A stretch of 64,000 nucleotides of DNA. Source: Watersipora subatra (Eukaryota; Bryozoa; Gymnolaemata; Cheilostomatida; Watersiporidae). Positions within the stretch are counted from its first letter, which is position 1, and the number at the start of each line of letters is the position of its first letter. The translations under genes and the position numbers were made by a program. The notes below the pieces were generated by a model that was given only the letters and a program-made list of their open reading frames with translations, was not told the DNA's origin and did no database searches. The stretch lies in contig NC_088716.1 of NCBI RefSeq assembly GCF_963576615.1, positions 4,588,001 to 4,652,000 of the forward strand. The letters are read 5' to 3'. Shown here piece after piece: positions 37,279-49,111 of the stretch.

Positions 37279-39410
37279 GTGAAGTCTTTCTCCGCTAAAG
37301 ATTGGAGCAAAGATTAAAGTTCGTTTAAGAGTTATGCAATCCGTTTGCGACAAAGTCATTCAACAGAACTGAAGTCTACAGTTAATCTACCAAGTAACCG
37401 AGAGCTAAAAGAATATCAGCCAACTAAGTTACAGAGACACAACCCCATTCGTTACATTCGCTAAGGAAATACCCAGAGACAATTAACTTTATTATTCCTT
37501 AACATTTTCGACTCCAAGGCTATTATCGGCTAAACAATTCCAAGTCAACGAGCAGAGGTCAACATCACAGCTAAGTAAATGCGTTGTGCCTTTGCTTGTG
37601 TCATCATATCGTATGGTCTGGTCAAACTGTATACGCGTGTATTCAATATTCACTGTTGTTCATTGCTAACTAGAAAGGAATACTGCTCTAGTTAATTCTG
37701 GATAAATTATATTAAAAGGTTTACAGTTTTAGCATACCTTTCCTCCATAGCCTTTTTGTAAAAATAACTTTTGCTTTCACACCGTTTTTCTTTTCACCTG
37801 TTTGTAAACTAAACAGGCTGACTGTGTGTATAATTCAAGGCAGTGGAAATTCCTAATACTTTGTTTTCACTGGTATCGCGCGTCATTTTGGCTGACAGAC
37901 TGGTCCCCTGCACATCCAGTCTCACTGCTGTTCATGTTTGGGTGTTAGCTTGCAGTTTTGGTTTGCTTTCACCAGGTAGCTAGGCTTTGAAGCTCACTCG
38001 AGCATAGACATATAGCCTTAGTGGTTTCATATTTTACTGTATGCCTTATTTTTGACTGTCAATAATGTCAGAGAGCGAATCAGAGCCTGCTGAAAGCCAA
38101 TCAGCAAATGCTGATTTAGCAAATGACAGTACACTTTCTGTGTCTAATGCTGTACATAGCCCAGTTTCTGAGAGTGTCTCAAACATTGAGGTTAGTGTTA
38201 GGAAATCAACTAGAACCAAAACGCTAAGCAGTGTGGCCAAACAAAACCAGTGCTTGGAATTAAATACTGCTCTGTACAAGCAGATTAACAAGGCCCAAAT
38301 GTATTTTGACACTGTATATAACAATTTTGAGCAGCTCACAGGGCTTGATGTTGCAAATAACACACTCGAAACAGTTGATGCAGCTGTACAATATGTCAAT
38401 GAGCTGTATGATGAGTTATATGAACTTTCTGATAATAAAGTTGATTTGTCCATCTCAAAACAATTTGATGAATATATGGAAGAAGTTTCTGTACTGAAAG
38501 ACCAAGTAAATGCCAGAATAAAGCTATTAATGGATACCAAGGCTGAAGAAATAGCAGAAGAGCAAGAGATCACAAGATTGGAAGAATCAATAGCGAAAAT
38601 GAAGGAAGAACTGGAAGAACAGAATAGAATCTATGAAAGCAGGAAAGCTGACAGAGCAGCAATACAACAGAGGGCCTTCAGCCACCCCAAAGAGTTGTCC
38701 ACTTCAGTAGGCTCTCAACGGAGAAGTTCTGTTCTGGATCCCCAAAGGGATAACTCTGAGGAAGTTTTCTCACATAAGCAACACTCACAGTTACATAGTT
38801 TAGCTTTCGAACAACAAAGGAATAACTTCGATGAAGTTTTGTCGCATCAACCACCTCAACTTACACCTATACAAGGAGCTACAGTCACCAATCAAGATGG
38901 AAGGATGCCCATTCAAAGACAAGATGATGGCATGAGTGCTGTAAGGGAGTTGACACAAAGTCTGGTAACTGCTATGAAGGCAACCAAGCGTTCAACACCA
39001 GCACCAACAATCTATGACGGCAATCCTAGCAACTTCCAAGATTGGGAACAGGATTTCGAGGCCTACATTGAGTCAGAGGGACTTGTTGGAAAAGAACCAC
39101 TTCGATATTTGAAAAAAATTGTGACGGGTAAAGCAAAAGATGCTATCAGTGGGCATTTGATGACCAACACAGAAGCTGCATACAAAGCAGCAAGATGTGA
39201 CCTAAAAGAGAGGTTTGGAAGTAAGCATACTGTTAACAGAGCACTGCGAAAAAAGCTTGATGAATGGTCGCGAGTAGGTGCAAAAGACGCGAAAGCGCTA
39301 CGGGATTACGCTGATTTCCTGTCACACTTGAGGGCAGCAATGTCAGATGTTCCGGAGCTACAGTCCCTTGATCTTAGTCAAGAAAATGAAAAAATGGCTG
39401 CAAAACTTCC
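36686..39410 (+). mobile_element. BEL/Pao retrotransposon, left half (5' LTR and gag)
   Basis: Plus-strand part of a BEL/Pao LTR retrotransposon: 593-bp 5' LTR, leader of about 0.8 kb, and a gag frame that loses homology at about 39410. The remaining 3' half (pol and LTR) lies inverted at 44436-49111. LTR length, near identity and shared ACCAA target duplication indicate that both halves come from one insertion. The part expected between DUF1759 and the protease (end of gag, zinc knuckles) is not found in either half, so the break was probably accompanied by a loss. Confidence 0.88.
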
Positions 39411-39552
39411 AGTCAAGCAATCAAAATGGAGCGTATTCCCCATTCAGTCATCAGCATTGATGTTTGAGCCCCACAATGATTATCATGAGTCTCAAAGTTC
39501 AAACTGTGCATCAGCACCTTTAAATGTTCCTAAGCCTCACTTTTGTCCATAA
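38065..39552 (+). pseudogene. gag: BEL/Pao Gag polyprotein, 3' truncated and fused to flanking DNA
   Basis: The frame starts ATG TCA GAG at 38065. Residues about 1-50 are acidic and Ser-rich. Residues about 85-205 are helical, with a Glu/Lys-rich coiled coil (EEQEITRLEESIAKMKEELE) near 170-190. From about residue 305, TPAPTIYDGNPSNFQDWEQD starts the DUF1759-type Gag domain usual in BEL/Pao elements, continuing through RYLKKIVTGKAKDAI. After NEKMAAKLP (about residue 447) the similarity stops. The last 47 residues are read-through into host DNA that is itself repeated 300 bp downstream. The zinc knuckles normally following DUF1759 are absent. As the left half of an inverted-split element it cannot produce Gag-Pol. 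Confidence 0.9.
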
Positions 39553-39810
39553 CTAACAAGTTGGCAGTTGTTTATAATCACTCAGTAAGCAATACATTAG
39601 CATGTGGATATTCAACCAATTGTTTAGTGGATACCTTTATGGTTTGGAAATAGTGAGTCAATGTTTTTCACGTAAATGTTGGTTTCAGTCACTAAAAACG
39701 AATATTAGTGTGCAGTCGAGCATTCAAAATAGAGTGTATTTGCATAGGATTATTAGGTAGTTGATATTCACAGTCATCGGCATTGATGTTAGAGCCTTAC
39801 AATGATTTTC
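39411..39810 (+). repeat. Partial tandem duplication upstream of the signal-peptide exons
   Basis: The segment starting CAGTCAAGCAATCAAAATGG (39410-39490) recurs with changes at about 39709-39810 (CAGTCGAGCATTCAAAAT, then CATCGGCATTGATGTT, CAATGAT). Because the first copy begins exactly where the Gag similarity stops, the left breakpoint can be placed at about 39405-39411. Confidence 0.7.
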
Positions 39811-39973
39811 ATGAACAACTAAATGGTCTTTTGTTTGTCTGAGAAACGCATGTGAGCTCTGGAATGTGGAGCTGATTGTGTAAGTTATATTTAGCAAAGG
39901 AGGAAGTTAGTTTACTACCTTATTCCTTGCTGTATCCTGCTAGGAGCTACAAGTAAGACTGAACATTTCTGAT

Positions 39974-40031
39974 ATGTTGTTCTTGCTTGAGCTCACTTTA
40001 CTTGTGGTGAGGCTCACCCTTCCTGCAGAAG
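39974..40031 (+). CDS. F5/8C-FN3 surface protein, exon 1: signal peptide
   Basis: A plus-strand coding exon from ATG at 39974 to a donor GTAAG at 40032, ending phase 1. It encodes MLFLLELTLLVVRLTLPAE, a hydrophobic leader suitable as a secretion signal. It splices in frame to exon 2 at 40738, giving ...PAE-G-EVNLALNKPA, a typical start of a secreted fucolectin/F5-8C domain. It lies inside the inverted segment, which explains why it is on the opposite strand from the rest of the gene. A tandem copy follows at 40153-40210. Confidence 0.72.
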
Positions 40032-40152
40032 GTAAGTCTGGAATGTAAAGTTTGTTATGTAAGTTATATTTAGTTAAGGAGGTAGTTAGTTCACTACTTT
40101 ATTCCTAGTTAAAACATTCTATGAACTACAAGTAAGACTCGGTAGCTCTGAT

Positions 40153-40210
40153 GTGTTGTACTTGTTAGAGCTCACTTTACTGCTGGCTGTACATGTTCTT
40201 CCTGCAGAAG
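40153..40210 (+). pseudogene. Tandem duplicate of the signal-peptide exon, start codon changed
   Basis: A 58-bp copy of exon 1 inside a duplication of about 180 bp (39850-40031 versus 40035-40210). It keeps the frame (LYLLELTLLLAVHVLPAE), the same phase and the GTAAG donor. The codon aligned with the ATG of copy 1 is GTG, and no in-frame ATG was seen just upstream. It is either a relic or an alternative exon used from an upstream start. Confidence 0.65.
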
Positions 40211-40737
40211 GTAAGTTTGTTACATCTCATGACTCCTATTTATAGTGTAGTAGTTGTATGAATGCTGAGAGACTGTTTGAATGGTTCGCTTATCGTTTTA
40301 TTATAGGTTTTATGGTAACATTATTATGCTTATTTAGAAGCAATTAAGGCTTTGAACAAAACAATGTCTTACACGTCTAATGCTAAAGTATTGTGAAGGT
40401 AATATATTTTAATAAAATTCAACTTCCGGGGCAAATTCCATCTTGTTTTTATATAATTCGTAAAACTGTCTATGCAAGTAGCTAATACTTTCATGTTAAA
40501 CCAAAATGGTACCAGTATGTTTTAATTAAATCTTATTTGCCTGCATAATTGTAGCAAACAGTGCGTAATGAGACCATATTTTGTTTAAACTGAAGTAAAC
40601 TAACTCTTGACCAATAAGGGATGGTGTCTTGTTTGATAAGTGCACATAATTGACACAACCTAAATTGTCTCGCAATGCTATAAACATCAACTAAACTTAA
40701 TAGTCATTTTATTATTTCCCATCTATTTGCATTTCAG

Positions 40738-40947
40738 GAGAAGTAAATCTAGCCCTTAATAAACCAGCCAGGCAGAGTGGTGAATATAAACCTAATGAGG
40801 TTTACCTAGCCAGCAATGCAGTCAATGGTAACACATCAGACTTCTCTCATACAGCAGCTAATCAACAAGTAAACTGGTGGACAGTGAACTTGGGTGCTAA
40901 GTACAGCATTGGCAGCATAACACTGTATAACAGACCTGAACCTTTTG
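40738..40947 (+). CDS. F5/8C-FN3 surface protein, exon 2: first half of F5/8C domain 1
   Basis: A 210-bp plus-strand exon with acceptor ATTTCAG and donor GTAAGT, phase 1 at both ends. It encodes EVNLALNKPARQSG, then NAVNGNTSDFSHTAA and VNWWTVNLGAKYSIGSITLY, the N-terminal half of a fucolectin/F5-8C domain. No second half follows on this strand before the BEL pol half. The compatible second half is on the minus strand at 33920-34135; the junction codon (G plus AT) gives Asp. Length and phase are identical to exon 4, the equivalent exon of domain 2. Confidence 0.87.
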
Positions 40948-41929
40948 GTAAGTCTAATGAGTATTTAGTGGCTCTTCTTCAATAGTAACGGAATAATGTA
41001 AAATGAAGCAAATAAGTTTTTTTGGTAAAAAGTTGTTTTTGTGGGTTTTTATCACACATACGTACTAAAACTAAAATGAATATGTGTTTGTTTATCAAAA
41101 TAACTTTGAATGATAAAATGTTAGCTGATAGAATAGCACCATGAAAATAGTTGCTGAACGAAAGCTGTTGTAATTTTGCACACTTTTTTTTACTTTTGCA
41201 ACCTTTTGAAATTGTGTAACTTTTTCAAATGATCCAATAAAAACTGACGCAAGTTCTAGGGTTTTCATGGAAAGCAAACAGCCATGCTTTCTAATATCGA
41301 TATTGTGCTTTAAACGCAAGAAAATATTCTTTTTAAGCAAGTGCTTCTCAAAAAGCCCAACAGCAAGTAAAAGATTAAGCGGTTTTTAACTTTTTATAAA
41401 GAATTTGTTAATTTTGTAGAGGAGCACACTTGCAGTCCCGTTCGCCCTACGAGATCATCTTGTCTAATAATTATTTGCGCAATTATTGTTAGATGATAAA
41501 ATGAGGGTGCATAGTACAGTGGTAAATGCATTAATTTGTCCTAATGACCCTAACACTGATTTAGCCAGATGCATGGATAGAGAGACATGGCTCTTATTGT
41601 AAAGATTGATAGGCCTAACTACATGCAATTGGTAAAACTGGTAACACAATCTTCATGACATCAATATTTGCCGGGCAGCAGTTATGCAAAAATATAATGT
41701 CACAAAAATATAAGCTACAATGAAGCTTGTAAAATTAGCCTTTGTACTCTTGCTGTCCTGCTAAACTTGCAAATCAAATTTTAAAAAACAACTACCAATA
41801 CTAGTACACTGGCAGTCTAGTAAACTGTGAGATATTAGCCGATGTAATAAATAAATGTCTATAAATTTTCCTGTTTTCAGCAAGTTCGTTACAAAATGAA
41901 ATATTGGAGTTTGATTTTTTCATGAGAGA

Positions 41930-42970
41930 ACCTTGTTTCCTAACATTTTTTATTTTGCGTTGATTGAACATACTGATGTCCACAACTCTAGTTCAAGTGA
42001 AGTGTATCTGAATGACCGGCGTTGTTCGGGTAGTAAAAAAGTCTTTGGACAGGAAATTTATTTTAATTTAACATATGCAACATATACCATTCAAATAAAT
42101 TATGGAGAAAATAGATTAGGAGAAAAATAAAACAATTTTGAATGTTGTCGAACTTTTTTAAACAGCTGTAACTTTTAAATTTCATTTCATGAAGAAGTTT
42201 TTTGTTGTAATGAATTAGGAGAAAAGAAAAACTGTAAAGGTTTTTAAATTTAGATGTGAAATCATTAGCAATTAATGGCTAAATATAGTCAGTTTTGGTA
42301 TGATTACAATGAAAAATTATTTGGTATACTATTATATGATTTTAGTTCTTTTCAGTGTTGGGATCATAAGGCGAAAATATTGTGTAGACGTATAGAGTGG
42401 TATAGAAACCCGTAGTAATCATCTAATGCAAACACCGCCTAGGAAAAATTATCAAAATCATCATCATTAAAACAGTAACAAAACAACATTTCAGCCTTCA
42501 TAACTATAGTTACCTGCAATAACTTTAGTGCATTTTGTGTCTATGATCTGCTAAAAAGTGTAAAATTATAATGTACTATCTGCAGAGTTCTTAACTTCAA
42601 CACAGATGTGTAAAATAAACGCTGAAACTAACTTAAATTGATTTAGCTTATTAAACACGTACTTCAAGAAAGTTTTAGTTTGCATTTTAGTAAACTTGAC
42701 ACTGTTAAATAAAATTTTATCATTTACCTGTATGCGAATTTTTTTATCATAACAGATAATGCTGAACTAATATAGCAAAAAAATAGCATATTGCCATTTT
42801 TGTTCTTTCGTCATAATCAGTACAAAAATCGCCCAATTTTAATTTTGAGATGAATTTTTTTTGCAATTGTTGTAGTGTTTCTGGCAATTGTTGATATTTA
42901 TCAAAAGGCGGAAAACAATTACCCCTAGTATGGCAAGGTCGAAAAAGCGTTGCGTTCCATAAAGTCAGGC
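41930..42970. repeat. Dispersed repeat, left arm of an inverted pair
   Basis: Aligns directly to 2040-3540, and as a diverged inverted repeat to about 43540-44150. Examples are a GCCAAACTTTAA-type block near 43575 read on the minus strand, and the GTAAAGG-TTT block at 42235 versus 44070. It surrounds the SINE-like centre at 42977-43337. Confidence 0.45.
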
Positions 42971-42976
42971 AAAAAA

Positions 42977-44232
42977 TCTATATATGTTAACCTCAGTATC
43001 CGTCCGTCTGTCCAGCTAAAGCTATTTACATATTTCCATTGCACCCACGATTACCCGGCACAATGGATTTCAGCAGATTAAAATCATAATCTATGTGTGC
43101 AATGGATCAATTAAAGCGTTGTTCAACGTATGCGAATAAAAAAGGGTATATGACATATGATAAGAGCTTTAGAATTCTAAAGACAGTGAAGCTCAGCGGT
43201 TAAATGTGTGCTTAGAAACTTGGGGTTGTAATCTTCTCGAGTCCAAATCCAGCAAGAAGTGAACTTTCCACTTCAGGATTTTAATAGCTATATAACTGGA
43301 CAGGTGGACAGACACTGAGATTTATATCTACATGTATATATATTTTTCAAAATTGGTTGTATGTGTGTTCGTGTATTTTTGTATTCGTCATTTGGATTGT
43401 CCAGTTTTAACTATTATTTTAGCAGTGCGCCCATGCGTTACAATGTCCAGGTTTAAAAATATTTTGGGACACAAGTATTTGCAACAATATGTTTCTTTGT
43501 CTTCATTTTGTTTGGGCTAATTTGTTCAGCTCCACGATATCGACAATAATTTACTTACAAACTTAAAGTTTGGCGTTTTTTGTAATGATTATATGCGTTA
43601 TTAAGAGATATCAGTTGCTAGCTACTGCGGGCTCAGCATTATCCATTATCCGGTATATCCAGTATCCGTTATAATAAAAGCTTTTAACAAATGGATAAAT
43701 GATAAAATTTTGGTTGGAAGTTCACTAAAATACATACTAAAACTTTCTTCAAGCATGTGTTTAGTGAACTAAATTCATTTAAGTTAGATTCAGCGTTTGT
43801 GTTACACGTCTGTTTCAAAAGTAAGAACCATCCATGTAATACATTGTACATGTATAAGGCTATATTACCTTGCAGATCATAAACACAAAATACACCAAAG
43901 TCATTTTAGGTACTTATAGTTACTAAAGTTAACATAGTATTTTGGTACAATTTTATATTTTACAATTTTGTATTTATTTTTAATTTAGTTGTCCTGCACA
44001 GAACCTTTTCCTCATGATATGAAGTTTGAAAGTTTGAGGTGTTTGACAAAGTTTGAAACCCTTTACAGTTCTATTTATTTTCTCTCTTAATTTATTTCAA
44101 CTACACAAAAACTTTGCTCATGATATGTAGTTTGAAACTTAGGGTAGCAAATGTTGTTATATGTTTAATACAAATCAGTTTTCTGTCCAAAGACTCTTTT
44201 ATTAACTGGGCAATGCCTGGTAGCACAGCTAG
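42977..44232 (+). mobile_element. Helitron-like element candidate
   Basis: Starts TCTATATATGTTAACC after an A and has the CCGTCTGTCCAGCTAAAGC block. It ends with the palindromic TGGGCAATGCCTGG, then TAGCACAG, CTAG and T. Within it, 43260-43337 is an inverted copy of its own first part. The composite may be a Helitron-like element with a nested inverted SINE. No ORF. Confidence 0.45.
43182..43337 (+). repeat. tRNA-like SINE candidate
   Basis: GAAGCTCAGCGGTTAAATG resembles a tRNA A-box region and GAGTCCAAATCC a B box about 45 bases later. It is followed by a body ending TGGACAGACACTGAGATTTA. This is the expected order for a tRNA-derived SINE; the inverse of the same body starts the Helitron-like elements of this window. 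Confidence 0.45.
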
Positions 44233-44430
44233 TATATAGATAAATTTGATAGTTGAACCATCAAGCGTTATCCTAAAATAATAACAGCTCATTTTTAAAA
44301 AGTATTTCAGAGAATTCCTACAACTTTTAAATGGTGCCTTTGCTTTTTTTTATTATTGTATTATGTAGTTACCCAGAATGAACGCTACGTCTTTGCATAT
44401 TAAATTGTTGTTAAATTAAATTTTTTGAAG

Positions 44431-44435
44431 TTGGT
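44431..44435 (-). other. Target site duplication of the BEL element, right (inverted)
   Basis: Plus strand TTGGT, that is ACCAA in the orientation of the element, immediately after the end of the 3' LTR. It matches 36681-36685 and supports a single insertion later split by an inversion. Confidence 0.8.
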
Positions 44436-45028
44436 TTTAGCAATGTGGGAGCATTGCTAGACTTTTGACTATTAGATTTCTTTTGAGGTTACTAACTTTA
44501 CTGGTTCAATGTAAGTGTCAACTTTATTTATCTTTACTTTAATGACACCACACGACAACCGTGAAGTCTAAAATAAAACAGTACAACTAAAAAATAGAAC
44601 GAAGTAGTCTTAATTAGCAAGTGTAACACAATGTAACATTATTTGACAGAAAAGAAATGATACAAATTGATACATATTATAATAGGGAACAGTGGTAAAT
44701 ACCTTTTGCCTCCTGTAGTTTCATTTGATTATAAAACAAGCTCCAGTGATTTGCTTACAACATTAAGACTGGATCGATTTTACTAAACTGGCTGACTGCG
44801 TGACCGGCTAGAAGCAAGTTACAAAAACCGCATGCCATCAACACAGATATCGCGTATTTGGCTGACAGAAATAGCCCCACAAATGCAAACCAATCACACG
44901 GCAGCCCACCGAATTCAAATCAAGCCATCAGTAACTGATATACTACCAAGGCAGCCTGAAGGCTGAAACAAGCAAAAATTGTATCTAACATTTTATAAAC
45001 TGCATAGGAAGTACACATAATCCTTACA
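44436..45028 (-). repeat. BEL/Pao 3' LTR (inverted)
   Basis: 593 bp on the minus strand, the same length as the 5' LTR and differing from it at about six positions by eye (about 99% identity). The purine tract GGTGGGAG (45029-45036 on the minus strand) directly precedes it, as expected for second-strand priming of an LTR retroelement. Confidence 0.92.
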
Positions 45029-45231
45029 CTCCCACCAAATTTACACTATAAATTTCAAAAGTTACAAGGTACGCTCAGGCGTTTACCTACTCTATATGAC
45101 AGGACAGGAACCAAGTTGTGCATACATTGATAATTAGAAGCACAAAAGCTAAAATAATATACACAGCATACATGAGTATGAAAACAAACTAAACACAGAC
45201 TGCGTAAGCTGCATTATACATAACCAAATAT

Positions 45232-48200
45232 TTACAAAAGTTTAACCAGTTTCTGAACTGGTCTCTGAAGCACAGTAGATTTCTCTATAGGTTTGCCTTT
45301 GCTATCCAACATTTTTGTGGCTACCTTTACCGTTGCCTTTCTTACGAGACCGTCTTGTCCATGAAAAACTTCTTCGATAACTGCCAGTCTCCAACTGTTC
45401 CTTGGCTGATCTGATTCCACAATCATAACTATGTCTCCTACTTTCAAATTACCTTGTGATGTTGTCCATTTCTGTCGCTTCGTTATGTTGTCCAAATATT
45501 CCACCTTCCAGCAGTTCCAGAAATCTTCAGCAATGGCCTGAACCTTTTTCCATCGCCATTTGCAATACCTTTCCTCACTGTCAAAGTCTCCAGGAGGGGA
45601 GGTGTTGACTCAACTTTTCCTGTCAGTAATGCATTTGGAGTCAGTGGCACCTCTTCATGATTGTTGAGGTGCATGGTAGAGAGAGGTCGGTGGTTTACAA
45701 TAGATGCAACTTCGAAAAGGATCGTTCTGAGTGATGCTGTGTCTATTTGACCTTGATATTTCGACATGGCTTGATTTAACACGAAACGCACAGTTCTGAT
45801 CTGGCGCTCCCACACTCCACCTTGGTGACTAGCTGCAGGAGTTGTGGTGATGAACTCTATACGTCTGTTGATGAGATACCTTTTTACTTCCTCATTAGTC
45901 ATTGTTGTGAACTGTCTGTTCATCTCATTTATTCCTCCAATAAAATTCGTGCCGTGATCGCAGTATATTCTCTTGACAGAGCCTCTGATAGCTAGGAAAC
46001 ATCTAAGGGCATTTATGAATGCGTCTGTGGTGAGATCATCAACCACTTCAATGTGTATGGCTCGACTATAGAAGCAAGTGAACAGCAAGCCATAACGCTT
46101 GAGCAGTGTACGCCGTTCTTTTACCGTGAAAGTCCCAAAACAGTCGATTCCAGTCATAGTGAAAGGCGGTGTTTGTTGTAGTCTATCTTCTGGTAATTCG
46201 CCCATCTGCTGCTGCACGAAGCTTCCTCTCAACTTTTTGCACACCACACAATTTTTACAATGTCTTTGGTTATCCTTGTGCCTGAGATCACCCAGTACCC
46301 ACTTTGTCTCACCATGTTGAGGGTGTAACCCATGCCTAGGTGAGCTTTGTTATGGACGTCTCTAATGAGTAACTTGGCTAGATGACAATTCTTAGGAACA
46401 ATTATAGGATGCTTTTCTTCAAAGCTCAGAGTTGTTGATTTCGTGGCCCTCCCACCAATCCGAAGTATGCCTTCCTTGTCAATGTAAGGATTGAGACCGA
46501 TAATGCTACTAGCGGCGGGTAGTGTTTGTCCTTTATGTAGTGCATCCAATTCTGTCCAGAAGTGCTTTCTTTGTGTAATCTTTATGACCAATTGCTTTGC
46601 ATCTTCCAGCTGTGTCACTGTGGGGGTAGAAATCGCACTTCATGATTTCTTCCGTGCAATCTGTTGCAGATATGCGAAAGACGTTATTAGTCTTTTTAGG
46701 CTGCTGAACTTGGGGAGTTGGTCATATTATGCCGTACTGTACTGAGTTTTGGTCAACTTGACCTCTTTTATTTTCTTTACCTCAGGGTCATCGTCTGCGA
46801 TACACTTTGCTAATTTGCGGTCATTTTGCAGTCTACTCTGTATGTTACGCTGCATGAGAAATGTGGGTCCAGTAAACCACATAGAATTTGGTAGCTTACT
46901 GCAATCTAGGCCCCTCGAGGCGATGTCAGCGGGATTTTCAGAGCTGCTAACGTGGTGCCATTGTTCAGCTTTAGTTGTCATCTTTATTTCACGCACTCTA
47001 TTCGCCACATAAACATGAAACTTCTTCTTCTCGTTAGATAGGTATGCTAGAACAATCTCTGAGTCCGTCCAGAAATGCTCTTGGTTAACTTTGATATTGA
47101 GCTATTTTTTCAGAATAGAGTGCAGCTGAGTGGCCACAACTGCACCTTGAAGCTCCAAGTGTGGCACTGTAATGATGCCTTTACTAGGAACGACTCTAGA
47201 TTTTGCCAAAAGCAAACATGTGTGCACATTACCATTTATATCTATCAGTCTCATATAAGAACAAGCTCCTATCCCACTAAGGCTTGCATCACAAAAGTGG
47301 TGAAGCTCTGCTTGTGCAGTGGGTCCAAAGTCAGCCGGTTTGATGCATCGTGGTATAAGCACATCATCTAGGTTGCCTAGCTCCTTCACCCATTCTTTCC
47401 ATGGCTGAATCAGACCAGGTGGAATCCCTTTGTTCCAGTCGTCATCTACTTTGTTGATTTTCTGCAAGATATTCTTTCCCTTTAGAGAGAATGGAGCCAA
47501 AAAACCTAACGGGTCATATAGCTGGCTTACAGTTGACAGCACTCCTCTCCGTGTCATAGGCTTTGGTTGAAACTCCTTGTCTGTAAATTTCAATACATCT
47601 TCTTTCATCGACCATTCTAGGCCTAGTGTTCTTTGAGGGAGGAAGCATCCATTGTACAGATCAACATCTTTGACTGATCTCTCTGATTCAGGTATTCCTT
47701 TCAGTACTTGTGCATTATTTGAAACAAATTTGTGCAGTCTCAAGTTTCCCTTTTGACAAAGTTTTCGCGAACTTTCAATGAGCTCAAGCGCTTCTTCCAC
47801 TGTAGGTACGCTTGTAATGCCGTCGTCTACGTAAAAGTTTTTTTGAATAAATTGAGAAGCCGTAGGGTAGGTTTTTTTATGACTTTCTGCTAGTGTTTGA
47901 AGGCCATAGGTTGCCACTGCTGGCGATGAAGTAGCCCCAAACAAGTGGACTGTCATACGATACTGTTTTATCTCTCCGCTGTTTCCAAACCAAAGGAATC
48001 GCAAGTAGTTTCTATCATCTGCGTTGACTTGGAAGTTATAGAACATCCTCTCAACGTCGCATGCTATTGCCACAGGCTCTTCTCTAAATCTTAACAATAT
48101 TCCCAGCATGTTGTTAAAAAGATCTGGGCCCTGCAGTAGGTGATCGTTCAGTGATGTGCCGTCGAACTTTGCGCTGCAGTCGAAGACCACTCTTATCTTG

Positions 48201-49111
48201 TTTTTCTTCGGATGCACAACGGCGAAATGGGGGATGTACCACACTTCACCTGTACGGATTTTTTCTCCTGATGAAAGAACCTCTTCAGCATGACCCTTTT
48301 CTAGCAAATCAGCCATGAAAGTTGTGTATTCCTTGCGGAATGTTTCATTTGTACCAAACTTCTTCTTCAAACCCATCAGCCTTTTTTCGGCCTGCACTTT
48401 GTTGTTGGGCATGATCGGTCGTTGTCTAAATGGCAGTGGCATCTCATATGATCCATTTTCTTTGATGAGAGCCTCTTCATGCATTATATTCATGAATTTT
48501 ATGTCTTCTTGTGAGATCAATGTGATTTCATCATGATCCTTAAAGCACACTGATGTGGCGTTGACTTTAGTCTTTTGATTCAGTTTGCCTTCAACTGTTG
48601 TTAGCTGTTCTTTCCCACCTAAAACTGTCCATCCCAGAATGGTTCGTTGCGCAAATGGTTGTCCCTTGTCTCCTGGTATACATTCCAGAGGCTCAAAAGC
48701 TTCTACACAGCCTGCGCCTATCAACATACCCATTGGTATATCTAAAGGAGGTGGCAGTTTTTGGGTGTGTTCTTTGAGATGGGGTAGATGTTGAACATTG
48801 ACACTGTTGGGTATTTGTTGACCACTATACAAAAGCTCGCTCCATTCATACGCTTCTAGGGTTGTCGACTCAATCTGCTGGTAACCCCGAATTCGCAAAT
48901 TGCTGTACCTTTTCACCCAATCTGTAGTTTCACCCGTAAGGGTGCTAATAGTTACTGTTTCGGTAGAATAAGCTGGCTTAACAATGTGAGCGATTTCTTT
49001 ACTGAGATAGGACGAATCGGATTGTGTGTCCAGCATAGCGTAAATGAGGGTTTCTTCAGAAGGATTTTGTAAGGTTGATACGTACACAGGTATAACCATG
49101 CTTAGCATCAT
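45232..49111 (-). pseudogene. pol: BEL/Pao Pol polyprotein, interrupted
   Basis: Minus-strand pol covering: aspartic protease (YAMLDTQSD, about residues 23-31 of the long N-terminal frame 49111-47102); reverse transcriptase with YVDD near residue 425; RNase H (HFCDAS near residue 603); integrase with HHCC-type residues (VHNKAHLG, then CVVCKK), D-D-E residues in TGIDCFG, YCDHGTNFIGG and GGVWERQ; and a C-terminal DUF5641-type tail ending at 45232. Lesions seen: in-frame stops at about 47102, 46727 and 46641, and frameshifts at about 46257 (A run) and 45565. Upstream of 49111 the frame continues only about 25 codons before a stop, and Gag is absent. It is the inverted right half of the element at 36686. 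Confidence 0.93.

Noticed and set aside
38046-38573. 175-codon minus-strand ORF
   Set aside because: Exact antisense of the gag frame, Ser-rich shadow with no domain.
43182-43260. Functional tRNA gene
   Set aside because: Box-like motifs are degenerate and no cloverleaf with an acceptor stem could be drawn; better read as a SINE head.
36686-49111. Two independent BEL insertions in opposite orientation
   Set aside because: It would require the same 593-bp LTR with near identity, the same ACCAA flank by chance, and complementary truncations (gag only versus pol only). It would also leave the split F5/8C domain unexplained. One insertion plus one inversion is simpler.
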